This document shows, piece after piece, positions 53,823-61,875 of a stretch of DNA of 64,000 nt. Both the position numbers and the translations under genes were made by a program. Location of the stretch: NCBI RefSeq assembly GCF_003856835.1, contig NZ_CP034145.1, positions 1,054,001 through 1,118,000 on the forward strand. The letters are read 5' to 3'. The notes below the pieces were generated by a model. The model worked only from the letters and a program-made list of their open reading frames with translations. It was not told where the DNA came from and did not search any database. This stretch comes from Haloplanus aerogenes (GTDB lineage Archaea; Halobacteriota; Halobacteria; Halobacteriales; Haloferacaceae). Positions within the stretch are counted from its first letter, which is position 1. Every line of letters begins with the position of its first letter.

Positions 53823-55142
53823 ATGACCCCCGCCGACAGTCGGATTCGTATGCTGTCTCGGCTTCGTAGGCTCCTGTCGACGACTCAACGGCTCGTTACG
53901 CTGGCCGTCGTCGCCGTGATCGTCACGGCGGCTATCGCCTTTTTCTTCCTCAGTCAACCCACCGTCGCCGGTATCGACAACCGGTTCGGCGACGTGAACG
54001 AGACGACGACCGAAATCGAGAGCGATCTGCAGGTGCGGAATCCGAACCCCATCGGCGCCAACCTCGGCGGTCTCACCGTCGACTACGCTATCGACATGAA
54101 CGGCATCCGGATGGCAACGGGCACCAAGGAGGGCGTCTCCATCGAACAGGGACGGTCGACCGTCCCGATGACGACTACGCTCGCGAACGAGCGCATTCCG
54201 ACGTGGTGGGTGAGTCACATCCGCAACGGCGAGCGGACGACGCTGGCAGTCAACGCCGACGTCCACTCCTCGACGCTCGGCGCCTCCTTCGGCGCGCCGA
54301 AAGTGAGTCGAGACATCGAGACGGACATCATCTCCGCGTTCAACTCCACCGAGGACCGCCCCGTCGGGTCGTCCCCGACCGGCGGCCCGGTTCTCGTCAT
54401 CCGCGAGACGAGCGCTCAGTGGGGGAACGTGAGCGCCTCGGAGACGAACATCGACATGCGGTTCGTCGTCCACAATCCCAACTCCTACGCGGTGCCGGTC
54501 TCGGAACTCAGTTACCGGGCGACGATGAACGGCATCGAGATGGGGAACGGCACCACGGAGGACAAGGGCGTGATCCCACCGGGCGGCACCCGGACCATCG
54601 AAGCCACCACGACCCTGAACAACCAGCACATCGACGAGTGGTGGGTGAGTCACCTGCAGAACGACCAGGTGACCGACCTCCGGATCGACTTCGCGGCGCG
54701 GGTCGAACTCCCGACGGGAACGATGGAGATTCCGCTCGACGCACTGACCTACTCCCGGACTATCGAGACGGATATCTTCGACAACAAGGCGGACGACGGA
54801 TCGAGCGGTGCGGGAAGCGAGAGCGGAACCACGACCCCGACGGGGACGCCCACCCCGACGCCGAGCGACGACGGCCTCCTCGACGGCGAATCGACACTGA
54901 CGGAAACGCCCAGTGACGACGGTGGGACGGCGACGCCCACCCCGACGCCGAGCGACGACGGCCTCCTCGACGGCAACGGGACCGCGACGGCGACGCCGAG
55001 CGACGAGGACACTGCGACACCGACGACCACACCCACCGACGACGATGGGACGGCGACGCCGACACCGACGACCACTGACGACGGCGGCCTCCTCGCTATC
55101 GGGATGCGGGGCGGGATGGTGCCGGTCGAACCGATACGATAG
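53823..55142 (+). CDS. LEA type 2 domain protein, membrane anchored, Thr-rich tail
   Basis: Two likely starts exist, ATG at 53823 and ATG at 53850; the longer gives 439 residues. An N-terminal anchor helix (TLAVVAVIVTAAIAFFF) is followed by two LEA type 2 (WHy-like) domains, each with the order DNPNSYAVPV/NPNPIGANLG, GxxxxxIPPGGT and WWVSHL. The C-terminal 110 residues are Thr/Pro/Asp/Gly low complexity, with a 43-base direct repeat (54845-54887, 54932-54974). It would be displayed outside the membrane. Function, perhaps desiccation or osmotic protection, is a family inference. Confidence 0.85.
   Translation: MTPADSRIRMLSRLRRLLSTTQRLVTLAVVAVIVTAAIAFFFLSQPTVAGIDNRFGDVNETTTEIESDLQVRNPNPIGANLGGLTVDYAIDMNGIRMATGTKEGVSIEQGRSTVPMTTTLANERIPTWWVSHIRNGERTTLAVNADVHSSTLGASFGAPKVSRDIETDIISAFNSTEDRPVGSSPTGGPVLVIRETSAQWGNVSASETNIDMRFVVHNPNSYAVPVSELSYRATMNGIEMGNGTTEDKGVIPPGGTRTIEATTTLNNQHIDEWWVSHLQNDQVTDLRIDFAARVELPTGTMEIPLDALTYSRTIETDIFDNKADDGSSGAGSESGTTTPTGTPTPTPSDDGLLDGESTLTETPSDDGGTATPTPTPSDDGLLDGNGTATATPSDEDTATPTTTPTDDDGTATPTPTTTDDGGLLAIGMRGGMVPVEPIR
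54845..54974 (+). repeat. 43-base direct repeats in the Thr-rich tail
   Basis: Perfect copies at 54845-54887 and 54932-54974, offset 87 bases (29 codons). They encode TPTPTPSDDGLLDG-like units. They can expand or contract by recombination or slippage. Confidence 0.8.
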
Positions 55143-55165
55143 CTGGAAAAACGAGATCGAGGCCG

Positions 55166-56197
55166 TTACTCGATCGTGACGTGTTCCGACTCCTCGTTGA
55201 GCGCGAGGTTCGCCGCGATTTCGGCGTTGCGCATGGCGTACTGCGCGGTCTGCTGGAGGCTGACCAGCACTTCACGCGTGCGGAGGAGTTCGACTTTCGG
55301 CATGTCCGGGAGGCTCCGAATCAGTTCCATCTCGCGGTCGGTGATCTCCTCGTACATCCGCCCGACGGCGATGGCCTTGTCGTAGTCGCGTTCGACGACG
55401 GCCTCGACGGCGGTGGCCGTAATCTCGTCGACCTGATCGGTGAACTCGCGGATGCGCCGCATCGTCGACCCGTCGACGTCGAGGGTGTTGTCCTTCGCGT
55501 CGAGGGCGATGTTCCCGATGTCCTCGGCGTTGTCGGCGGTCAGTTCGAGATTCTTCGCGACCGAGCGGTAGCCGATGAGCGGGAACCCGGATTCGAGGCC
55601 GACGGCCCGCGCGAGGTTCGGGTTCTGGTAGGCCATGAAGATGAGGCGAAGCAGGAGGACGAAGATCTTGTTCGCCTGTCGCTCGCGGTTCAGCGCGCGT
55701 TCGGCCAGATCGGGGTTGCCGTGGGCGATGGCCTTGATCGACTCGCCACGCATCGTACTCCCCGTGTTTTCGAGGCGTTCGAGGAGGTTGTCGAGCGTGA
55801 AGTCCTCGGGGTCGACCGAACACCGAATGGCGATGCGCTCTGGCGTCTCCTCGATCACGCCCAGCCCCATCAACTGCGTCTCCGCCCGGTAGACGGCGTT
55901 GATGTGTTCGCTGTCGAGCGCTCCCTCCGACTTCTGGATGTGAATCACGCGCCGCCCGAGGACGTACTGGGCGACGATGGCGCGTTCGAGCGCCCGGGAA
56001 TCGAGATTGTCGGCGTGGATGGTCGCCGTCGACCCCTCCGTACTCGCGGACTCCGGGAGGACGGTCAGCGTCCCCTTGCCGCCCATCCGAAGCGACACCT
56101 CGTCCCCCTTCTCGACGTTGTGCTCCTTGGTCCACTCGGCTGGAAGCGTCATCGCCAGCGTCGAAGGACCCAGCCGTTGCACTTTACGTGTTTCCAT
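55166..56197 (-). CDS. AbrB-PhoU family regulator
   Basis: 343 residues. Residues 1-45 (METRKVQRLGPSTLAMTLPAEWTKEHNVEKGDEVSLR) are an AbrB/SpoVT DNA-binding domain and residues 100-340 are a PhoU helical bundle (ALERAIVAQYVLG, TADNAEDIGNIALDAKD, ITDREMELIRS). Such fusions are common in haloarchaea and regulate phosphate or metabolism. I placed the start at 56197, the longest frame to 56233 gives a stretch unlike AbrB. No phosphate transporter is adjacent, though a PiT permease is elsewhere in the window. Confidence 0.9.
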   Translation of the reverse strand: METRKVQRLGPSTLAMTLPAEWTKEHNVEKGDEVSLRMGGKGTLTVLPESASTEGSTATIHADNLDSRALERAIVAQYVLGRRVIHIQKSEGALDSEHINAVYRAETQLMGLGVIEETPERIAIRCSVDPEDFTLDNLLERLENTGSTMRGESIKAIAHGNPDLAERALNRERQANKIFVLLLRLIFMAYQNPNLARAVGLESGFPLIGYRSVAKNLELTADNAEDIGNIALDAKDNTLDVDGSTMRRIREFTDQVDEITATAVEAVVERDYDKAIAVGRMYEEITDREMELIRSLPDMPKVELLRTREVLVSLQQTAQYAMRNAEIAANLALNEESEHVTIE

Positions 56198-56277
56198 ACC
56201 ACAGGTATCTATCCCAGAGACCTTAATCTTCACTACTCACCATTATACCTCATGAAAGATATTGATGTGAGGCGGTT

Positions 56278-57336
56278 TTACTCGATTTCCATCAGTCGCG
56301 ACTCGAAGCGGCCGACGCGCACGCGCGTCCAGCCCCGCAGGTCGGCGTCGAGATTCGGATCGTCGGTGTCGACCCGGAGCGTGCCGATGTCGTCGAGTTT
56401 CGCCCGCGACGCCACCACCTCGATATCACACTGCCGGATCACGGCCGGCGAGAGCTGGGGGTTCCCTCGGCCGAAGATGAACCCCTGCCCGCCGATGGGC
56501 GAGACGACGATCACGTTGCGGTCGCCGAGGGCGTCGAGAATCTCGGCTTCGCTCGCGTCACGGGCGAGCACCTCGCCGTCGCGCCACACGTCGACGCCGA
56601 GCGGCGAGCCCTCGAACCCCAGCGCTTCCTTGATCGCCCCGACCGTACTCCCCGGGCCGAGGACGTAGGTCACGCCGGGGTCGACCTCCTCGGCGAACCC
56701 CTCGGCCACCGCCTCGACGTTCCCGCTTCCCGTCTGCTTCGACGACTGCAAGTCCTCGCCGACGGGGACCCGCGCGACCGCCCGGAGTTCGGGATTCACC
56801 GATCCCTCGCGGTACTCGTCCTCGTCGATATCCATCACCTCCCGCAGTTCGGTCCGTTCGAACGAGGCGAGTACGTCCGCGACGTCCTCCGGCGAGACGG
56901 CGAAGACCGAGGAGTACACTTTCACGCCGCCGGGAATCCCCAGCATCGGGGTGTCGGTGCCTTCCAGCACTTCGGCCACGTCCGCGGCCGTGCCGTCGCC
57001 GCCGACGAACGAGACCACGTCGACGCCGGCGTCGAGGAAGGCGTCGACGGCCGCGCGGGTGTCCTCGGCCGTCGTCTCCTCCCCTGCCGGTTCGCCGAGC
57101 ACTTCGGGATCGAACCCCGCCTCTCGGGCGAGGTCCGCGCCCATCGGCGCCCCCCACGTCACCAGCGTCACGTCCGGCACCCGCTCGGCGATGGCGTCGA
57201 GGGCGCGGCGGGCGCGGTCGGGTGATCGCGGCGTAGCGCCGCGGGCGCGTGCCTCCTCGACCTTGCCGTCGGTGCCTTTCAGGCCGACGCGTCCGCCCAT
57301 GCCCGCGATGGGGTTGACCACGAACCCGAGTCGCAT
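56278..57336 (-). CDS. ATP-NAD kinase family protein
   Basis: 352 residues. GGDGT at 112-116 is the diphosphate-binding motif of NAD kinase/diacylglycerol kinase folds. The C-terminal part (IVVSPIGGQGFIFGRGNPQLS, IRQCDIEVVASRAKL) fits the archaeal COG3199 subgroup; these are longer than usual NAD kinases (about 250). The substrate could be NAD or another nucleotide, and no direct evidence is visible. Confidence 0.88.
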   Translation of the reverse strand: MRLGFVVNPIAGMGGRVGLKGTDGKVEEARARGATPRSPDRARRALDAIAERVPDVTLVTWGAPMGADLAREAGFDPEVLGEPAGEETTAEDTRAAVDAFLDAGVDVVSFVGGDGTAADVAEVLEGTDTPMLGIPGGVKVYSSVFAVSPEDVADVLASFERTELREVMDIDEDEYREGSVNPELRAVARVPVGEDLQSSKQTGSGNVEAVAEGFAEEVDPGVTYVLGPGSTVGAIKEALGFEGSPLGVDVWRDGEVLARDASEAEILDALGDRNVIVVSPIGGQGFIFGRGNPQLSPAVIRQCDIEVVASRAKLDDIGTLRVDTDDPNLDADLRGWTRVRVGRFESRLMEIE

Positions 57337-57423
57337 GGTCGACCCTACGGGGGCGGGGTGAAAAGCACCGCGGCTGCGGTCACGACGGGCAGAATTAAGC
57401 GAGTGCCGCGATTACTCCCGGCT

Positions 57424-57534
57424 ATGCTCCCGCTTCAGACCGGGGAACCGCTCCCCATCGCGGCGACCGGTGCGGTCGTGTTGCTCGTCAGCCTCCTCGT
57501 CACCGTCCTCTGGCTCCTGTATCTCGGCCGTTAA
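57424..57534 (+). CDS. 36-residue single-span membrane protein
   Basis: MLPLQTGEPLPIAATGAVVL then a hydrophobic helix ending WLLYLGR. An AATTAAG element lies 30 bases before the ATG. It is convergent with the MoaB-like gene, overlapping its stop by 4 bases. It matches small haloarchaeal one-span proteins, and function is unknown. Confidence 0.6.
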   Translation: MLPLQTGEPLPIAATGAVVLLVSLLVTVLWLLYLGR

Positions 57535-58211
57535 TCGACCCGCTCCCGAAGCCACGCGGCCGCCGCGGCTGCCGTCTCCGCGTCCGCCGCGATCACTTTC
57601 AACCGCACGTCCTCGCCCGGATAGCTCCCGATAGTCACCTCGAACTCCTCGCGGACGGCCGCGATCCGGTCGATCAGCGCGCTCTCGGGTTCGCTCGTCC
57701 GCACCTCCTCGACGTGGGTCGGGTCGCCCTCGAACTCCTCGATCACCGTCTCGAACATCGCCTTCATCTCGTCGGGAACGCCGGGGAGGACGTAGACGCC
57801 GTCGACGACCGCGCCCGGCGCGACGCCCTCCGGGTTGGAGAGCATCCGCGCCCCCGCCGGAAGGTGGGTCGTCCCCTCCGTGAGGTCGGAAGCCGAGTAG
57901 TCGCCGTGGTCCGCGATCCACGCTTCCGCGTCCTCGTTGGGGACGACCTCGCGTCCGAACGCGGCCGCGACGCCGTCCATCGTCACGTCGTCGTGGGTCG
58001 GTCCCACGCCCCCGGTGACGATCACCGCGTCGTACTCCGCGCGGTACTCGTTGACCACGCGGGCGATGTCGGCGATCCGGTCGGGGACGGTCGTGACCCG
58101 TTCGACCGACACGCCGCGCTCGTCGAGGCGGTCACACAACCACGTCGCGTTCGTGTTGACCGTATCCCCGGACAGCAGTTCGTCGCCGACGGTGACGACC
58201 GCGATTCGCAT
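57531..58211 (-). CDS. CinA/MoaB-like molybdopterin-binding domain protein
   Basis: 226 residues. MRIAVVTVGDELLSGDTVN and VIVTGGVGPTHDDVTMDG are the GDELL and TGGxGP(T)xxD signatures of the MoCF-binding domain (PF00994). It lacks the C-terminal amidase half of bacterial CinA, as in many archaea. A molybdenum cofactor or nucleotide-clearing role is possible. Confidence 0.92.
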   Translation of the reverse strand: MRIAVVTVGDELLSGDTVNTNATWLCDRLDERGVSVERVTTVPDRIADIARVVNEYRAEYDAVIVTGGVGPTHDDVTMDGVAAAFGREVVPNEDAEAWIADHGDYSASDLTEGTTHLPAGARMLSNPEGVAPGAVVDGVYVLPGVPDEMKAMFETVIEEFEGDPTHVEEVRTSEPESALIDRIAAVREEFEVTIGSYPGEDVRLKVIAADAETAAAAAAWLRERVD

Positions 58212-58265
58212 GGGTCGGGGTAGGCGGGCGGAACTGAAAAGGGTCGTGACCGACGGCGACGACGG

Positions 58266-59054
58266 CTACCCCATCCCCGGCGGCGGGTCGTCGCTGAACT
58301 CGTCGTCCTCCGTGTCCACGTCGAGGCCGAGTTCCTCGCGTTGCTCGCGGAGTTCGTCGATCCGGCGCTTGTAGTAGAAGACGCCGCCGACGCCCACCAC
58401 CGCCAGCACCGCCGCCGCCCCGCCGAAGATCAGCAGGTCACGCTGGAGGTAGAACTGCACCGAGACGGCGTCCGTCTCGACGCTGTCCCAGCGGATGATC
58501 CGCTGGTCACCGTCCTCGACTACGTCGTAGCCGCCGGGGTGGACCTTCCCGAACGGGAACACCGAGACCCGACGGTTCGGTGGCAACACGACCGCGTACG
58601 AGCCGTTGACGAACGTCGGGAGGCTGAACCGCTTGGGCGTACTGGAGGAGGTAAAGGCGAGTTTGCCGCCCTCGGCACCGGACGGGAGCGTGACCGACAC
58701 GCGCGAACGCGAGCGGTCGATGGCGCCGCCGCGTGCCCGGAGTTCCGTCCCCGTGATGACCGTCCCGTTGGGGTAGCGGTAGCGGACGGACGAGACGGGA
58801 ATGGAGTTGCGTCCGCCGAAGCCGTCACGACGGAACAGCTCGATGGAGGACCGGTTGAGCCGGTAGACTGCTTGGAAGCGGGCGTTCTCCGTGATCGTGA
58901 TGTGGGCGTTCACGTCGCTGTCCCAGACGTACGGCGACGGGGGCGCCTCGTCGAGCCGGTCGTCCGAGATGGGCTGGGAGCCGAAAAATCCCATACAGCC
59001 GGACGTGACGACGAGGACGAGGAGCGCGAGGGGAAGTGCGTACCGGCGATTCAT
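58266..59054 (-). CDS. DUF5803 lipoprotein
   Basis: 262 residues. The N terminus MNRRYALPLALLVLVVTSGC is a lipobox with Cys20, then a beta-rich extracellular body (SVRYRYPNGTVITGTELR, FVNGSYAVVLPPNRRVSVFPFG), and a C-terminal membrane helix (DLLIFGGAAAVLAVVGVGG) with an acidic tail. It lies 3 bases after the DUF2110 gene and is likely co-transcribed with TFE. Confidence 0.88.
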   Translation of the reverse strand: MNRRYALPLALLVLVVTSGCMGFFGSQPISDDRLDEAPPSPYVWDSDVNAHITITENARFQAVYRLNRSSIELFRRDGFGGRNSIPVSSVRYRYPNGTVITGTELRARGGAIDRSRSRVSVTLPSGAEGGKLAFTSSSTPKRFSLPTFVNGSYAVVLPPNRRVSVFPFGKVHPGGYDVVEDGDQRIIRWDSVETDAVSVQFYLQRDLLIFGGAAAVLAVVGVGGVFYYKRRIDELREQREELGLDVDTEDDEFSDDPPPGMG

Positions 59055-59057
59055 CGC

Positions 59058-59726
59058 TCAGGGAATGACACATTTGAGCTCCGCGGGCAAGTACTCCCCG
59101 ACGCTGGCGAGCAAGCCCGGCGGATCGGTTCCCTCCGTACAGACGACGCTCTGTTCGAGCAAGCCGAGGCGTTCGACGGTGACGATGTCGCGGGCGTGGC
59201 CCGCCCGGTTGATGGTCGCCCGCACTTCACCCCGCGTCGCGCTGTTGACGTTCAGCCGACCGTTGTCGCTGCGCGTCCACTCGAAGAGCCGGTCGCGTTC
59301 CGCGTCGGCCAGTCGTGGCGGGTCGCCGGCGACGAACCGAAGCGGGATGTGCTGGACGAGGCCGAACCGGTCGCGGATCTGCGACGGTGACCCCGGACCG
59401 AGGCCGAGCTGGTCGGCCGGAATCCGCACTCGCTCGCCGGCATCGAGGACGAACCCGTCCTCGTCCCACGATTCGAGCGTGCCGACGTAGACATCGCCGT
59501 CCTCGAAGCCCGTGCCGATCTCTCCCCACTCCTCGCGGAGGACGTTGCGGGCGGCCACCTCGTCCTCGCCGGTGATCGTCACCGAAACGAAGTCGTCGTG
59601 GCGGACGCCGACCTCCCAGTCCACGTCGAGGTCACCGATGGCGTTGTCGACGAGTGCGTCCATTCCGTCGAGTGCGCGTTCCCGGGCCGACCCCTCCACG
59701 TAACACTTGGTTGCGAGAACGACCAT
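59058..59726 (-). CDS. DUF2110 family protein
   Basis: 222 residues. MVVLATKCYVEGSARERALDG begins a conserved archaeal family; the middle is RNA-binding-like (GFVLDAGERVRIPADQLGLG resembles a KOW or S1-like barrel), and the C-terminal part has the NSATRGEVRATINRAGHARDI block. The start codon overlaps the TFE stop by one base, so tfe and this gene are translationally coupled; this neighbourhood is common in Euryarchaeota. The function is unknown. Confidence 0.9.
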   Translation of the reverse strand: MVVLATKCYVEGSARERALDGMDALVDNAIGDLDVDWEVGVRHDDFVSVTITGEDEVAARNVLREEWGEIGTGFEDGDVYVGTLESWDEDGFVLDAGERVRIPADQLGLGPGSPSQIRDRFGLVQHIPLRFVAGDPPRLADAERDRLFEWTRSDNGRLNVNSATRGEVRATINRAGHARDIVTVERLGLLEQSVVCTEGTDPPGLLASVGEYLPAELKCVIP

Positions 59727-60250
59727 CAGCGGGTGATGTCCACGTTGAGTTCGTTCCGGAGTTCCTCGATACGGCGCTCGGTCGCCCGAACGAGGTCGTC
59801 GTTCTCCATCGGTTCGAGCGGCGCGCCCGTCTCCGGGCACTGGAAGTCGAACTCCATCGCTTCGCTGAACTCGAAGCGGATGCCCGCGGGTTCCGAGAGG
59901 TAGAACTCGTGGGTCCGCTCGTACTCCAGTCGCTCCTCGAGCGCGTCGAGCAGGCGGTACATCTCCTCTTCCAGATTCTCCGGAATGTTCTCGTACTCGA
60001 ACGTCCAGAGATACGTGAGCCACCCGGAGTCCTCGTCGCGGACGCGGCGGTAGCTAGCGAGGTCGTTCTCGTAGAGGATGAAGAGGGCTCGGCGCACGTC
60101 GTTGAGTTCGAGCTCCAGTTCCTCGGCGAGTTCCTCGTCCGTCACCTCCCCGTCCGGCGGCGCGGCCGCGACCGGCATCCCCGTCGGTCCGACGAGTTCG
60201 TGGAGGTACTTCTGGATCACCGGATCGCTCAGCAGCTCCTCAAAAGCCAT
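59726..60250 (-). CDS. tfe: Transcription factor E (TFE alpha)
   Basis: 174 residues. The N-terminal winged helix is about residues 1-95 (PVIQKYLHELVG, ALFILYENDLASYRRVRDEDSGWLTYLWTF). The following zinc ribbon region (TFE usually has four Cys) keeps only one: FYLSEPAGIRFEF then FQCPETGAPLEPM, so the CxxC pairs read SEPAG and CPET. TFE helps TBP/TFB open the promoter for RNA polymerase. Upstream is a 60-base gap to NfeD. Confidence 0.93.
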   Translation of the reverse strand: MAFEELLSDPVIQKYLHELVGPTGMPVAAAPPDGEVTDEELAEELELELNDVRRALFILYENDLASYRRVRDEDSGWLTYLWTFEYENIPENLEEEMYRLLDALEERLEYERTHEFYLSEPAGIRFEFSEAMEFDFQCPETGAPLEPMENDDLVRATERRIEELRNELNVDITR

Positions 60251-60310
60251 TGTGGTCCGTTCGGAGCGGTGGCGATTTAAACGCCACGGTGACGCGGCAC
60301 GCTCGCCCCG

Positions 60311-60919
60311 TCAGGCCCGCTCCGGTTCGTCTTCGGTGGCCGCGTCGGCGTCGGCCGACTCCTCGGCCTCCGCTTCCATCCGCGCCCGTCCTCGCGCCAG
60401 TTCGGCGTCGATGTCGTCTTCCAACTCCTCCATCGGCGTGACCGTGAGGACGTTACCGCCGCCGGGGTCGACCACCAGCACCTCGGCCCCGACCGGAATC
60501 TCGCCGTCGATGGAGCGGGCCGCGTAGTTGGGGTTGAAGCCGCCGCGATCGAGTTTGACCGCCCCCGACTGGGGCGTGACGCGTTCGGTCACGCGCCCGG
60601 TCCGTCCCCGGAGCGAGTCCGAGTCGGTCGTCTGCCCGGCGCCCGCGTCGCCGTAGAGGTCGAACCGGCGGTAGCCGACGAGCGCGAGGCCACCGAAGAC
60701 GAGGACGAGCACCGCGAGGACGAGCGGCCCGGCCAGCGGGCCGAGGAGGAGCCCCACGATGCCGGCCGCCAGCAACGCGACACCGAGAACCGCGAAGTGG
60801 GCACCCGGCGCCATCGCCTCGGCGATGGAGAGCCCGAGGCCAGCGACGATCAGCAGGAGTGGAAGCGTCTCCGGCCCGAGTTCGAACCCTAACTGGAGGA
60901 CGCCCGTCGATACGACCAT
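60311..60919 (-). CDS. nfeD: NfeD family membrane protein
   Basis: 202 residues. Four or so hydrophobic segments at the N terminus (LPLLLIVAGLGLSIAEAMAPG, VALLAAGIVGLLLGPLAG, LVLAVLVLVFGGLALVGY) and a C-terminal OB-fold (LRGRTGRVTERVTPQSGAVKLDRGGF, IPVGAEVLVVDPGGG). NfeD proteins work with stomatin-like proteins and proteases; none is adjacent. TATA GCGTTTATAC lies 27 bases upstream. Confidence 0.9.
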   Translation of the reverse strand: MVVSTGVLQLGFELGPETLPLLLIVAGLGLSIAEAMAPGAHFAVLGVALLAAGIVGLLLGPLAGPLVLAVLVLVFGGLALVGYRRFDLYGDAGAGQTTDSDSLRGRTGRVTERVTPQSGAVKLDRGGFNPNYAARSIDGEIPVGAEVLVVDPGGGNVLTVTPMEELEDDIDAELARGRARMEAEAEESADADAATEDEPERA

Positions 60920-60940
60920 ATCCCGACGTTTGGGCCGCGG

Positions 60941-60950
60941 GCGTTTATAC
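60941..60950 (-). promoter_or_regulatory. TATA box of the nfeD gene
   Basis: GCGTTTATAC on the plus strand, i.e. GTATAAACGC on the minus, about 27 bases from the ATG at 60919. Confidence 0.5.
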
Positions 60951-61097
60951 TGTCGGCCCGGAGCGACGAGTAGTGTTCGGATAAGTCAGCAAAACTGTGA
61001 GCACCTCGAAAGCCCCGCTTCGTGTTCTGTGCGACGGACGACCGATCGGTGATCACCGGGCCACGAGGGTTATCCGTCTCGACCCCCACACACGCCC

Positions 61098-61532
61098 ATG
61101 AGCGACGATCTGGCGTCCGCGTTCGACGTAGCGATCGACGACCTGCCCGACTCCGTCGACCGAGCGGCCGTCAAGCGCATGCAGTTCGTGGCGCACGTCC
61201 TCGACGAGAGTGTCCGGATTCCGGGGACGGACTTCCGGATCGGTCTCGACCCGCTGCTCGGTCTCTTGCCCGGGTCGGGTGACGTGATGAGCGGTGCCCT
61301 CTCGCTGTACATCGTCGTCGAATCGGCGCGCCTCGGCGTCTCCTACGCGACGCTGCTCGAAATGCTCGCCTACGTCGGCGTCGACGTGGCCGCCGGATCG
61401 ATCCCCGTCGTGGGCGACCTCTTCGACGCTGCGTGGAAGGCCAACATGCGCAACGTCTCCCTCGCGCTCGACGAGTTGAGCGGCGAGGACGCCGACCCGT
61501 CGGCGGAAGCCGTCGAAATCGAGATCGAATAA
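61098..61532 (+). CDS. DUF4112 domain membrane protein
   Basis: 144 residues. The family core is IPGTDFRIGLDPLLGLLPGSGD and LGVSYATLLEMLAYVGVDVAAGSIPVVGDLFDAAWKAN, with two moderately hydrophobic helices. DUF4112 proteins have no known function. A TATA-like sequence is near 61070. Confidence 0.9.
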   Translation: MSDDLASAFDVAIDDLPDSVDRAAVKRMQFVAHVLDESVRIPGTDFRIGLDPLLGLLPGSGDVMSGALSLYIVVESARLGVSYATLLEMLAYVGVDVAAGSIPVVGDLFDAAWKANMRNVSLALDELSGEDADPSAEAVEIEIE

Positions 61533-61658
61533 GTCGACTGCTCGGTGCGCCGCACCGCCGACGAAGACGCCGCCCAGTACGACGAGACGCCTGCCCACAT
61601 CGTGCTCCGATCGACCGCCGAGACGGATCTGGCCGTCTGCCCCACGTTACGTCGGTCG

Positions 61659-61787
61659 TCAGCGTTTCTCGACCGCTCGCTTCTCCCAGTCCGTCTCGAA
61701 GAGGTTGATCGTGTAACCGTCTGTTCAGTAGGCGTGTGCCTCGATAACGTCGTGGTTGAGTTCGATGCCGACGCCCGCCGGGGGGCG
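61659..61787 (-). pseudogene. Decayed C-terminal remnant of an enolase-superfamily dehydratase
   Basis: On the minus strand a frame reads GVGIELNHDVIEAHAY, a stop, TDGYTINLFETDWEKRAVEKR, a stop. GVGIEL-DVIEAH matches the C-terminal end of mandelate racemase/enolase-type dehydratases (compare GVEYDWDYIEAN in the intact neighbour), and LFETDWEKR is a common end for related haloarchaeal sugar-acid dehydratases. A stop also interrupts the frame upstream of the remnant. It lies between DUF4112 and the intact gene on the other strand; the other parts of the 343-base gap (61533-61875) hold a promoter and no other gene. Confidence 0.55.
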
Positions 61788-61840
61788 TCACGGACGCCGA
61801 CCCGATACGGGTGTGGCTCGTGGTCGCGTCCGTCCCGGCA

Positions 61841-61850
61841 GCATACTTAT
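61841..61850 (+). promoter_or_regulatory. TATA box of the enolase-superfamily gene
   Basis: GCATACTTAT, centred about 29 bases before the ATG at 61876. Confidence 0.5.
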
Positions 61851-61875
61851 CATCTGCTGTCCGGACTCTGCGCGT

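Noticed and set aside
54845-54974. Repeats as a possible CRISPR array
   Set aside because: Only two copies, in frame inside a coding low-complexity tail, with no spacers of uniform length and no cas genes nearby.
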